This document shows, one piece after another, positions 1 to 8,395 of a stretch of DNA of 40,816 nucleotides. Within the stretch, counting starts at the first letter, position 1. Each line of letters starts with the position of its first letter. The stretch covers positions 1 to 40,816 of the forward strand of contig NZ_MRAE01000025.1 of the NCBI RefSeq assembly GCF_002008345.1, read 5' to 3'. The notes below the pieces were generated by a model. It had not been told where the DNA came from. It saw only the letters and a program-made list of their open reading frames with translations, and did not search any database. This stretch comes from Clostridium tepidum (GTDB lineage Bacteria > Bacillota > Clostridia > Clostridiales > Clostridiaceae). A program made the position numbers and the translations under genes.

Positions 1-251
1 TGAAATTATAATAAGGAGTAAAAAATTTGTATTAATATAAAATTATAAATAAAATGTATATAATGGGCTATTAGGTAATTTAGATTTGATTCGATACTTT
101 ATTTAGAGGGCATAATTATAGGGTTTTTTGTTGAAATAAAAATGTATTTAACAAAAATCAATTTATAATAATTAAAAAACATATTTAAAAAATTTATACA
201 GCATATTTATTAAATTATTAAAAATTTAAATTAAAGAAAGGAAGATGATTA
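1..251. other. Gene-free left edge, AT-rich upstream region
   Basis: No coding region is visible. A hairpin can form between 126-138 and 145-156 (arms around TTTTGTT and AACAAAA). It has no T-run behind it, so it is not an obvious terminator. The stretch presumably carries the promoter of the exported protein that follows, but I could not pick convincing -35/-10 boxes. Confidence 0.4.
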
Positions 252-2573
252 GTGAAAAAGAAAGCCTTGATAATTGGAATTATAAATTTATTAATAGTCT
301 TTGGTATTGTTAATGTAGATACCAAATTAGTTTATGCTTATACTAATGCAACAGGTATGTATGTAAATCCTGTAAATGAAAAGAAAGCTGATATAATGAC
401 AGTGGATTGGAGCACAACTAAAAATGCACCCAATACTTATTGGGCTGTACATAATTGGAATGCTGGTGGAGAAGCTGGTGGATATGCTGGATTTCAACAA
501 AGACCTGACAGACGAACACTACATTTTGCAATTTGGGACCCAATTTCTGCAAGACAACCTATTAAAGCAGAATATTTATCATCAAGTTCTACTTCATCAC
601 GATTTGGTGGAGAAGGAGAAGGAATGAAAGTAGAAACTAATTATGATTGGAAACCTGCCAGTTGGTATAAAATGACTATGCGTAATTGGCAAGAAGATGG
701 ACATACTAAATTTGGACAATGGATAAGAGACGAATCCACAAAAGAATGGAAACAAATAGCTGTATTAGATTTCCCTGTAGCTAATGTAAACTTTAATTGG
801 GGAACAGGAATGTTCCAAGAAGATTGGGCAGGAAATGGTCAAGATGTAAGAAATGCTAGATTGAAAAATTTTTATAGTAGAAGTGTTTCAAATCAACATT
901 GGAATTCTTTATATCAACAAAGAATTAAATCACAATATCCTGAGAAGAATTGGAATGGAGGAGGAAATTCTGAATATGTCTGGGTTGAGGCAGGTGGTAA
1001 TACAAAGCCATCAATGACTAGTGGACAAATATTTAATATAAATCAACCTAGCAAACCAGATGTAGGAACTTTAGATTTTGATATAATAAATGCAAAATAT
1101 GAGAATAACTCTTTAAATATTTCTTGGAAACTAAAAAATCAAAGTACTCCTCAGTTTAAAGGTAAAATAGAAATTTATAATAATCCTAGTATGATAGGTA
1201 CTCCAATTAAAACTATAAATAATATTAAATCATATGAAAATTCTATAAAAAAAAGCTGTCAATTAGTTAGTTTAACTGGTCTTTATGCAAAAGTAGTTAT
1301 AACTGATTTATTTGATAATACTATTACTAAAACGGTTACTTTAACTGGCAACAATGAAGGTAATTATAAAGGGTCAAACTTTAATTTTGATTTTAAGGGG
1401 TATAGCGATAGGCAGTTTGCTAAACTTGATTTAAATCTTGATAAATTAACTAGTAAACTTACTGTACAAAATATAAAAACCCATTATTATTTTAATGACA
1501 GTTATGCATCAATTTTAATTCAGGACAAAAATGGACAAACTGTTTTTTATAAAGATTTTATTGGTAATAAAGTAAATGATGCTATGGTTAAAGATATTCC
1601 TTTAAAAGAAGGATACTATTTAACGGTTAAGCACAGAGAATATTCAAATAGACTTTTTCTAACAAATGTAGATAAAAATTTAGCTCTTGATAAAGGAGCT
1701 ACTAACACATATAAAATTAGTAAAAATCAGTTAAATCCAATTAGTGAAAATGAGATACCAAATCCAAATAAAAGTCCTTATGTAGGTAAACATTTTGATT
1801 TTATTTTCAAAGGACTAGGAGATTGGATATTTGGACAATTAAATTTAGATTTATCCTCTAATGAAGCTAAGATTGACATAACAAAAGGTAAGCCACATGT
1901 TTACTTTAAGGATAGTTATGCATCACTTTTAATTAAAGATAATGAAGGAAATATTGTTTATACAAAGGACTTTATAGGAGATAAATCCAATGAAGATTTA
2001 GTTAAAAATATTCCTGTTAAAACTGGGTACTACATTATATTAAATCATCAGGAATCAAAAGATAGATTGATAGTTACTAATTTGGATAATAAATTAGAAT
2101 TAGAAAAGGATAATAATACAAATTATAAGATTACAGATAGTGGACTTTTAAAAGTCTCTAAAGGTGAAATTCCTAATCCTAGCAAACCAATATATTATGG
2201 AACTGAATTCGACACTTTATTTAAGGGATATGCTGATAGAGTTTTTGCAAAGATGAAAATAGATTTAAGTAAAAGACAAGCTACAATAACTACAAATTCA
2301 GGAATTCCTCATAGTTATTTTAATGAATATGCTACAATATTAATTCAAAATAGTAAAAAAGAAACTGTATATTCAAAGAATTTTATAGGAACTTATAATT
2401 ATTACTCAAATAATGAAACTGTTTCAGTTGAAGAAGGAAGTATAATTACAATAACTCACTTAGAATCTAAAGATAGACTTAAAATTATAAATACAGAAAA
2501 TCTTAGTGAATTAGAAAAGGCTAACTCAGTGACTTATCAAGTTATGAATGGTGGTTTAAAGAAAATTAGCTAA
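252..2573 (+). CDS. Secreted DUF3472-type protein with three mucin/carbohydrate-binding modules
   Basis: Predicted exported protein of 773 residues. Residues 1-29 are a Sec signal peptide: lysine-rich start, hydrophobic core, cleavage after VYA. Residues about 30-260 resemble DUF3472, rich in Trp and Gly, with the stretch GFQQRPDRRTLHFAIWDP. A beta-rich spacer follows at about 275-365. Three tandem repeats end the protein (about 374-495, 510-630, 648-773), each with a GxxF(D/N)xxFKG start, a YAS(I/L)LI core and an F(I/L/K)xxN end; they match the putative mucin/carbohydrate-binding module of enhancins. The GTG start sits behind an AAGGAAG site; an ATG at 245 is in another frame and stops after 22 codons. 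No sortase motif is seen. The next gene carries near-identical modules, so the two probably act on the same glycoprotein. The catalytic role, if any, of the DUF3472 part is unknown. Confidence 0.85.
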   Translation: MKKKALIIGIINLLIVFGIVNVDTKLVYAYTNATGMYVNPVNEKKADIMTVDWSTTKNAPNTYWAVHNWNAGGEAGGYAGFQQRPDRRTLHFAIWDPISARQPIKAEYLSSSSTSSRFGGEGEGMKVETNYDWKPASWYKMTMRNWQEDGHTKFGQWIRDESTKEWKQIAVLDFPVANVNFNWGTGMFQEDWAGNGQDVRNARLKNFYSRSVSNQHWNSLYQQRIKSQYPEKNWNGGGNSEYVWVEAGGNTKPSMTSGQIFNINQPSKPDVGTLDFDIINAKYENNSLNISWKLKNQSTPQFKGKIEIYNNPSMIGTPIKTINNIKSYENSIKKSCQLVSLTGLYAKVVITDLFDNTITKTVTLTGNNEGNYKGSNFNFDFKGYSDRQFAKLDLNLDKLTSKLTVQNIKTHYYFNDSYASILIQDKNGQTVFYKDFIGNKVNDAMVKDIPLKEGYYLTVKHREYSNRLFLTNVDKNLALDKGATNTYKISKNQLNPISENEIPNPNKSPYVGKHFDFIFKGLGDWIFGQLNLDLSSNEAKIDITKGKPHVYFKDSYASLLIKDNEGNIVYTKDFIGDKSNEDLVKNIPVKTGYYIILNHQESKDRLIVTNLDNKLELEKDNNTNYKITDSGLLKVSKGEIPNPSKPIYYGTEFDTLFKGYADRVFAKMKIDLSKRQATITTNSGIPHSYFNEYATILIQNSKKETVYSKNFIGTYNYYSNNETVSVEEGSIITITHLESKDRLKIINTENLSELEKANSVTYQVMNGGLKKIS

Positions 2574-2606
2574 TAAAATTTAAGTATAATGTTTAAATGA
2601 TTTAGG

Positions 2607-2735
2607 ATTTATTTATATTAATTAAATGAGCAAATTGCATAATTAAAAGAGTTATAATACCCACATAACATATTGTATTTGAATAAATTATATTAAAAAA
2701 TATATTATGCAATTTGCTCAAATATATAAATAAAT
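2607..2735. repeat. Palindromic repeat, copy 1 (terminal arms TGAGCAAATTGCATAAT)
   Basis: A perfect 17-bp inverted repeat lies at 2627-2643 and 2704-2720, flanked by a second inverted pair at 2607-2618 and 2724-2735. The element resembles a second copy at 23839-23938, which shares the arm core AAATTGCATAAT and a central TATTGTAT. It could act as a terminator between the two exported-protein genes or be a small non-autonomous mobile element. No target duplication is clear. Confidence 0.7.
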
Positions 2736-2745
2736 TTTAATATAT

Positions 2746-2810
2746 AAGTCTGCTAGTGAGTATTAAATAATTTATTCTAAATTTATTAATTTAATCTATT
2801 TAACAGACTT
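2746..2810 (+). promoter_or_regulatory. Possible leader hairpin before the M60 peptidase
   Basis: AAGTCTG at 2746-2752 can pair with CAGACTT at 2804-2810, with a weak inner AT stem between them. The structure ends 14 nt before the AGGAGG site at 2824-2829. Pairing is short and AT-rich, so its role is speculative. Confidence 0.25.
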
Positions 2811-2836
2811 AATTTGACAATAAAGGAGGTATAATT

Positions 2837-5617
2837 GTGAAAAAAATAACAAAATTTTTAATACTTCAAGTATTATTCATTTGTACTATATGTGGAACTG
2901 TTACAAAAGTTTATGCTGATGAAGTAAAACAAAAAGAAATTTATATTTTAGAAAATCCTACTTGGCTTAGAAAAACTGGTCTTTCTAAAGGCCTTGGTCA
3001 TGATAAGCAGGATTTAGGTATAATTTTACCTGCCAATGCACAGCTAACAATCAAACAGGTAAATCCTAATTTTAAAGGAGATTTAACTATAAGATTATTA
3101 AATGACGATAATAAACATGAAACTTCTAAAACATTTAATCAATCAGCAATTACAATATCAACTCCATATAGTTCTGTTCCATTTGTGAATACAGTTTATG
3201 GTGGTAGTGAAAAACCTAAAATTGAATATAAGGTAACTGGTAATGTGCAGACTTTACCTATCTATAAAAAAGGACAAAATGAACAAGTATTTTTTAATCA
3301 GTGGGATAAAACAGGGGCTCCTTTTGCTTTAGTAATAGATGACTATTTTCAATTATTAGTTCCACAAAAAGACAAAGCTTATATGAAAAATATGAAGGAT
3401 TTTTCATCCATTGATGAATTAATTCTTTATTATCATGACATATTTGAATACTATAATAATTTAGCAGGTCTTAGTTTTAATGCAAATATTCAAACTAATA
3501 AAAATGTGCCTAACAAGTATTTTATAAAAGCTGATAAGAGTGGTGCTGGTGCTGGTTATTATGGAGGAAATCATACCGCAGAAACTTCAAATTCAGTAGC
3601 TAGTTTTTGGTTATCAAAATGTTGGGGAGCATTACATGAAATTGGTCATGGATATCAAGACGATTTCAATAGAGGAGAAGTTTGGAATAATATATATGCT
3701 CATAGTTTTCAGAAGAAGGATCCTAATCTAAATATTTTTAAAAATGGTTGGTTATATAATTATGGGAAAAAGGATTCTGTTGACAATAAGGTGAACAAGC
3801 TTTGGCACCAAGATAAAGCAAAATTTGATACTTGGGGTTTAAGAGAAAAATTATATGGATATGTACTTTTAAAGGATAAAGCTACAGATGCTGGTTTTAC
3901 TCACTTCAATCAAGAGTATCGTAAACTAGCAAATACTCCTGGCTTTAATACATCTGATTATAAACAATTTGATTTAATAAGCAAATACTATGGTGAAATA
4001 AGCAAACTAGATTTTACACCAGTTATAGAATCTTTTGGCGGGACTATGACAGAGTGGCAAAAGGAAGAAAATAGATATAAAAATTATAAACCAGTTGCAC
4101 CATTAAATGAAGTTGTTCCTGACAATCAAGTTTCTAAAATACAACAATTATTAAATCTTGAAACTCCATTATCTTTAGTAACTACAGATGAATTAGCTAA
4201 GACTGGTTTAAAAGGAAATGTAACTTTGAATTTTAAAATTGATGATTTCAACCAAATTAAAAATCAAAACCTCTATATAATGAATGGAGAAAAACAAGTA
4301 AAAAAGATTACTATTACAAACCAAACTATTTCTTTAGGGGAACTACCAGTAGGTATTTATACTATTTACAGTACAAATGGGCATAATAAATCTTATAAAA
4401 TAGATAATCATTATTTAAGAGTTAAAGAAGCTAACAATAATCTAACTTTAAATTATAAATTACGTACAAAAAGCAACTTAGTAAATCAAGAAATAGATTT
4501 CTTAGGACTAGGTGATGGATTGTTTGCTACAGCAAAAGTAGATTTAGAAAGTGAAAAATTGAATATAAACGTTTTTAAAAAATCACCACATTCTTATTTT
4601 CCCAATGAAGAGTATGTTAAAATTGAAATATTAGATAAAAATAATAATGTTACTTACCAAAAATCAATTACTGGTACAAATGCAGTATTAGAAAATAGTA
4701 TCCAAACTTTAAAGGAAGGTTATAAAATTAGATTATACCATTGTGAACCATCTCGTTTAAAAATTAAGGATAATAAAACTGCTCTTACTAAAAATAAAAT
4801 TAATACATTAGTTGTTACTAGTCAAGGACTTAAAAATGAAAAATTAAATCAAGATTTAAATAAAGAATTAGCAGAAAAGATTGATAGTTTTGCAGATAAA
4901 ATTTATTCTGAAAAGCTTATGACTAAAAGTGATTGTGCAGAGGCTAAGATAGAGATAAAACTTGCAATAGATGCATTAGCAGAACCTTTAAAAAGTGAAA
5001 TGTTAAAAAAACACAAAGAACTTTTACCACATTCAACAATAAATAAAGAAAATCCTTATGTAGGTAAACATTTTGATTTTACTTTTAAAGGATTAGGAGA
5101 TTGGGTATTTGGACAATTGAATTTAGATTTATCCTCTAATGAAGCTAAAATTGATATAAAAAAAGGTAAACCACATGTTTACTTTAAGGATGAGAGTTAT
5201 GCATCACTTTCAATCAAAGATAGTAAAGGGAATACTGTTTATACAAAAGACTTCATAGGAGATAAAGTAAATGAAGCTTTAGTAAAAAATATTCCTATTA
5301 AAATTGGATACTATATTACAATAAAGCACCAGGAACCAAAAAATAGATTATTAATTACTAATTTGGATAATAAATTAGAATTGGAAAAAGGAAATAGTAT
5401 AACTTATAAAATTACAGATGGTGGAGTAGAAAAAGTACCTGAAGATGAAATTATTAAAGTGCCTAAAAATGAATGGAACGCCAATAAAAGCTATAATGCA
5501 GGAGATAAAGTTGATTATAAAGGAAAGACTTATGAAGCGAAATGGTGGTCACACGGTTTTGCTCCAGATACAAAAGTACAAAATTCATGGGAGACACCTT
5601 GGAAATTAATAAGTTAG
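2837..5617 (+). CDS. Secreted M60 (enhancin-like) mucin metallopeptidase
   Basis: Zinc metallopeptidase of the M60/enhancin family, 926 residues, expected to cut mucin-type glycoproteins outside the cell. Signal peptide 1-27 (cleavage after VYA). The catalytic site is H267-E268-x-x-H271 followed by E281, the family pattern HExxH-x(9)-E. Accessory modules follow: a mucin/carbohydrate-binding module at about 550-650, a helical linker at about 675-735, a second binding module at about 739-865, and a C-terminal ChtBD3/CBM5-12-like domain at about 879-926 with the aromatic motif YNAGDKV and paired Trp. The second binding module is almost identical to repeat 2 of the upstream protein. GTG start behind AGGAGG at 2824-2829. 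A strong terminator follows. Function by family is fairly sure; the exact substrate is not. Confidence 0.9.
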   Translation: MKKITKFLILQVLFICTICGTVTKVYADEVKQKEIYILENPTWLRKTGLSKGLGHDKQDLGIILPANAQLTIKQVNPNFKGDLTIRLLNDDNKHETSKTFNQSAITISTPYSSVPFVNTVYGGSEKPKIEYKVTGNVQTLPIYKKGQNEQVFFNQWDKTGAPFALVIDDYFQLLVPQKDKAYMKNMKDFSSIDELILYYHDIFEYYNNLAGLSFNANIQTNKNVPNKYFIKADKSGAGAGYYGGNHTAETSNSVASFWLSKCWGALHEIGHGYQDDFNRGEVWNNIYAHSFQKKDPNLNIFKNGWLYNYGKKDSVDNKVNKLWHQDKAKFDTWGLREKLYGYVLLKDKATDAGFTHFNQEYRKLANTPGFNTSDYKQFDLISKYYGEISKLDFTPVIESFGGTMTEWQKEENRYKNYKPVAPLNEVVPDNQVSKIQQLLNLETPLSLVTTDELAKTGLKGNVTLNFKIDDFNQIKNQNLYIMNGEKQVKKITITNQTISLGELPVGIYTIYSTNGHNKSYKIDNHYLRVKEANNNLTLNYKLRTKSNLVNQEIDFLGLGDGLFATAKVDLESEKLNINVFKKSPHSYFPNEEYVKIEILDKNNNVTYQKSITGTNAVLENSIQTLKEGYKIRLYHCEPSRLKIKDNKTALTKNKINTLVVTSQGLKNEKLNQDLNKELAEKIDSFADKIYSEKLMTKSDCAEAKIEIKLAIDALAEPLKSEMLKKHKELLPHSTINKENPYVGKHFDFTFKGLGDWVFGQLNLDLSSNEAKIDIKKGKPHVYFKDESYASLSIKDSKGNTVYTKDFIGDKVNEALVKNIPIKIGYYITIKHQEPKNRLLITNLDNKLELEKGNSITYKITDGGVEKVPEDEIIKVPKNEWNANKSYNAGDKVDYKGKTYEAKWWSHGFAPDTKVQNSWETPWKLIS

Positions 5618-5654
5618 TATATTAATAGAATTAAATATTTAAATTATTAAAATG

Positions 5655-5697
5655 TATTGGGTTAGAGATGTATTTTTCTCTAACTCAATATTTTTTT
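5655..5697 (+). terminator. Rho-independent terminator of the M60 gene
   Basis: A 14-bp stem (5655-5668 with 5677-5690, one G-U pair) with an 8-nt loop is followed by seven T at 5691-5697. Confidence 0.9.
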
Positions 5698-5703
5698 ATA
5701 TTT

Positions 5704-5736
5704 AAAAACTCTAGCATTATGGGAGTTTTTGTTTTT
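5704..5736 (+). terminator. Second terminator-like hairpin
   Basis: AAAAACTC (5704-5711) pairs with GAGTTTTT (5723-5730), followed by G and five T. It directly follows the first terminator and may be a backup. Confidence 0.6.
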
Positions 5737-6255
5737 ACAATTATTAAATTGATTTTTACCAAATTACTACTCTTTATGATATTTGATTTTTTCAAAGAAA
5801 TAGCAAAGATCGGATGAGGTATAGGGGCAAAATTAAAAAAATAAATTAAAAAGCAACAGGCATGAAATTAAGTTACTTAAATATAATTATGTAAAGTAAT
5901 AATAAAAGTAAACCTAAAAAATTACTACAATATAACAGAACTTTTTAATATTATTAGCTAAAATATATGGCAAATAAATCTGTTAAAATGCAAATTTAGC
6001 TGCATTTTTTATATGATTATATAATATTATTAAAATGATATTATATTTAATTCTGATATAAATTATTCACTAAAAGGTTAAAATGTGGTAGAATTGTACA
6101 TGGACAAAAATTCAGAAAAAGTTTGCATAAAGATATGTGGAAGCTATAGTGAAACTAGATGATATCAATGATGCCAATAACTTTAAACTATAAAAATTAT
6201 GTATTTGTTACCATTTTAAATCTTTATTTTGTGATTCTATGTTAATATTTATATT
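5737..6255. other. Gene-free stretch with an orphan terminator
   Basis: No convincing gene is present. A short open frame from a GTG near 6082 to a stop near 6159 (containing MDKNSEKVCIKICG) is not recognised and has no ribosome-binding site. The only clear structure is the hairpin-plus-T-run at 5985-6010, listed separately. Confidence 0.4.
5985..6010 (+). terminator. Orphan Rho-independent terminator
   Basis: AAAATGCA (5985-5992) pairs with TGCATTTT (6001-6008) around an 8-nt loop, ending in six T. No gene lies just upstream on the plus strand, so it marks either a small RNA end or a lost gene. Confidence 0.7.
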
Positions 6256-6334
6256 ATTCATAGTGATTGTCTTCTGTTTAGATTTGGTTTCAGCGTTAAA
6301 TCATAACACAGAGTAAGCCACTATGGATTTTTTT
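6256..6334 (+). ncRNA. Candidate structured small RNA or leader ending in a terminator
   Basis: One extended hairpin is visible. ATTCATAGTG (6256-6265) pairs with CACTATGGAT (6319-6328), TCTGT (6273-6277) with ACAGA (6308-6312), and GATTT (6281-6285) with AAATC (6298-6302), leaving asymmetric internal loops. Seven T follow at 6328-6334. It lies about 100 nt before the radical SAM gene, so it could be a free small RNA or an attenuator for that gene. It does not match any riboswitch class I recognise. Confidence 0.5.
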
Positions 6335-6367
6335 ATTTAATAGATGTAAAAAATTTATATTAAATTG

Positions 6368-6421
6368 TTAAGAAAAAATGGTTGTTTTAAGTAATTATGA
6401 AAAAACAACTTTAAGAATTAT
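6368..6421. repeat. 54-bp hairpin repeat, copy 1
   Basis: This stretch is the same as 26290-26342 in 49 of 54 aligned positions. GGTTGTTTT can pair with AAAACAAC. The copy ends 1-2 bases before the ribosome-binding site of the radical SAM gene, so it is part of that leader. On the minus strand it would read as a hairpin plus T-run. Confidence 0.65.
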
Positions 6422-6435
6422 TAGGAGGATACATT

Positions 6436-7560
6436 ATGAAAATTTCAAAGAAAGATGCGTTAATATGGTTTGAGTTTTTTGCCATGCTGCCAGAAGAAGA
6501 GGAAGTTATGCCAAAACAACAAGAAATTATTTATGCTACATTTTCACAAATTGAAACAGCTATTGATCATAGAAATGATATGTTGATGTCAGAAATTAAG
6601 AATTTAAAAACCTTAGAAAATAGAACTTTTTTTGTAGGAAATGAAAACAAATTCTCAAAAGGGTGTCGTTCTTGTTTGTTGGGAACTGGTCTGAGTGCAA
6701 TTAGAAAAACTAATAAATGTAATGTAGAATGTAAGTTCTGTTATAATTATGGAGAACTAGACAATATGTTTCCTATTGGAGAAGGTATGTGGGAAATCGG
6801 AGGTACAAAGTTTTATGAAAAAGACATTGACTTGCTTCTTTCTATTCATAAAAAACCTACCGGTGTTGCTTATGTTTATTTAGAGCCATTTATGGAAATT
6901 GAAAAATATTATTCAGTTATAAAGAAATTTAGTAATGCTAATGTTTATCAACATCTATATACAAATGGTACTTTAGCTTCAGAAGAAACATTAAAAGCAT
7001 TAGGTGAAGCTGGTCTTGACGAGATACGTTTCAATTTGGGTGCATCTAATTGTTCAGACAAAGTTATTGAGAATATTAGAATAGCAAAAAAATATATTAA
7101 AAATGTAGGAATTGAAACACCAATGACTCCAGAATTTTTTGAAGGATTTTTTAAGAAAAAGCAAGCAATTTTAGATACAAAACTTGATTTTATAAATTGT
7201 GCAGAACTGCATTTAAATGAAAATAACATAGATAATTATTATGGAGAAAATATGTACATATCAAGACATGGCTACATATCTCCAATTTGGAGCAGAGAAT
7301 TAACTTTGAAATTTATGAAAATAGCTGATGAAGAAAATTGGGATTTAGTAATTCACGATTGTTCAAATCATACAAAGTTTGCTAGAGATTTAAATTTAAG
7401 TAATAAAGAGGGTAAATGGTTTGGAGCAAGTAATTATGCCTGTGAATTTCCTAGAATTCCATATGAAGTATTTTTACCAATATTACGTGATGACAATTTT
7501 AAATTTTTAAGTGAAGAAGAATTGCCTGAGGATTATAAAGCAGGAAATTTGCTTTTTTAG
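6436..7560 (+). CDS. Radical SAM enzyme of unknown substrate
   Basis: A 374-residue cytoplasmic radical SAM protein. The [4Fe-4S] cluster motif is C95-x3-C99-x2-C102 (CNVECKFC), preceded by a further cysteine pair C77-x2-C80 in CRSCLLGTG. The core looks like a TIM-barrel half with the strand YVYLEPF and the motif YTNGT that often marks the second strand pair. The C-terminal part has a CSNH motif and one more Cys (NYACEF) but no clear SPASM domain. ATG start behind AGGAGG at 6423-6428. It is a single-gene unit, with a structured leader upstream and a terminator at 7591-7625. No substrate peptide or partner gene is next to it. I recognise the superfamily, not the reaction. Confidence 0.85.
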   Translation: MKISKKDALIWFEFFAMLPEEEEVMPKQQEIIYATFSQIETAIDHRNDMLMSEIKNLKTLENRTFFVGNENKFSKGCRSCLLGTGLSAIRKTNKCNVECKFCYNYGELDNMFPIGEGMWEIGGTKFYEKDIDLLLSIHKKPTGVAYVYLEPFMEIEKYYSVIKKFSNANVYQHLYTNGTLASEETLKALGEAGLDEIRFNLGASNCSDKVIENIRIAKKYIKNVGIETPMTPEFFEGFFKKKQAILDTKLDFINCAELHLNENNIDNYYGENMYISRHGYISPIWSRELTLKFMKIADEENWDLVIHDCSNHTKFARDLNLSNKEGKWFGASNYACEFPRIPYEVFLPILRDDNFKFLSEEELPEDYKAGNLLF

Positions 7561-7590
7561 ATAAATGAAATTTATTAATATTGAATAGAA

Positions 7591-7625
7591 AAGATAGCGG
7601 AAACATTAAATTTTCGCTATTTTTT
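7591..7625 (+). terminator. Terminator of the radical SAM gene
   Basis: AAGATAGCGGAAA (from 7591) pairs with TTTTCGCTAT (7611-7620), followed by five T. Confidence 0.85.
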
Positions 7626-7700
7626 ATTGAGGTACAATTAAAATTTTACTAATAATGAAAAAACTTTAATTATTATTTTAAAATATGAAATTATATATAC

Positions 7701-7729
7701 TTTACATATAAGTATTTTGGTATTATAAT
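7701..7729 (+). promoter_or_regulatory. Sigma-A promoter of the nitroreductase gene
   Basis: TTTACA (7701-7706), 17-bp spacer, TATAAT (7724-7729). Transcription would start near 7736, at the left edge of a 19-bp inverted repeat. Confidence 0.75.
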
Positions 7730-7733
7730 ACAA

Positions 7734-7786
7734 AATATTATATAATTGTTATAAAGTTTTAATTAAAATAACAATTATATAATATT
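7734..7786 (+). promoter_or_regulatory. Perfect 19-bp inverted repeat at the transcript start
   Basis: The arm at 7734-7752 is the exact reverse complement of 7768-7786, with a 15-nt loop that is itself partly palindromic. The end of the right arm (ATAACAATT) recurs at 7791-7799, just before the GGGGGG ribosome-binding site. It would form a hairpin at the extreme 5' end of the mRNA or serve as an operator. Confidence 0.6.
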
Positions 7787-7812
7787 AAAAATAACAATTG
7801 GGGGGATTATAA

Positions 7813-8313
7813 ATGAATGCTATATTAAGAAGAAGAAGTATAAGAAAATACAAGGATAAAAAAATAAGTGATGATATTGTTGAAGAATTATTAAGAGCAG
7901 CAATGGCGGCACCTTCTGCTGTAAATGAGCAACCTTGGCAATTCATAGTTTTAAGAGATAAAGAAATTATGAAAAAAATAACTAAAGTCCATGAGTATTC
8001 AAAGATGTTATTAGAGTCAGATGTTGCAATTGTAGTTTGTGGAGATAAATCAAAAGAATTAATAGGTGATTTTTGGATACAAGATTGTTCAGCAGCTACA
8101 GAAAACATATTAATAGAAGCAGAAGATAGAGGGTTAGGTGCAGTCTGGTTAGGAGTTTATCCAATAAAAGAGAGAGTAGAAGGAATAAAAGAAATTTTAA
8201 ATTTACCAGAAGGTATAACTCCTTTATCTGTAATTCCTATAGGGTATCCAAATGAAGACAAGAAGCCAATAGATAGATTTGATAAAGAAAGAGTACATTA
8301 CGATAGATGGTAA
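7813..8313 (+). CDS. Nitroreductase-family FMN oxidoreductase
   Basis: A 166-residue nitroreductase-family flavoprotein, a short member typical of anaerobes. Phosphate-binding residues are in RRRSIRKY (6-13) and the conserved APSAVNEQPW segment (33-42). The second half has the AVWLGVYP and VIPIGYP motifs that shape the FMN pocket. It probably uses NAD(P)H to reduce nitro or quinone compounds, but the natural substrate is not known. ATG start behind GGGGGGA. It is monocistronic, with its own consensus promoter at 7701-7729, a hairpin at the mRNA start and a bidirectional terminator at 8396-8461. Confidence 0.9.
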   Translation: MNAILRRRSIRKYKDKKISDDIVEELLRAAMAAPSAVNEQPWQFIVLRDKEIMKKITKVHEYSKMLLESDVAIVVCGDKSKELIGDFWIQDCSAATENILIEAEDRGLGAVWLGVYPIKERVEGIKEILNLPEGITPLSVIPIGYPNEDKKPIDRFDKERVHYDRW

Positions 8314-8395
8314 TTTATAACTTTTACAAATAATTGCACCTATACATTGGAACTTAATTCAATAGAAAAAAATAGAACAATATTTTTAGAACCAA

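Noticed and set aside
245..313. 22-codon ORF starting at ATG 245, overlapping the start of the DUF3472 gene
   Set aside because: No recognisable product; the GTG at 252 gives the full signal peptide and uses the same ribosome-binding site.
424..627. 67-residue plus-strand ORF inside the DUF3472 gene
   Set aside because: Lies wholly within a clear gene in another frame, with no ribosome-binding site and no recognisable motif.
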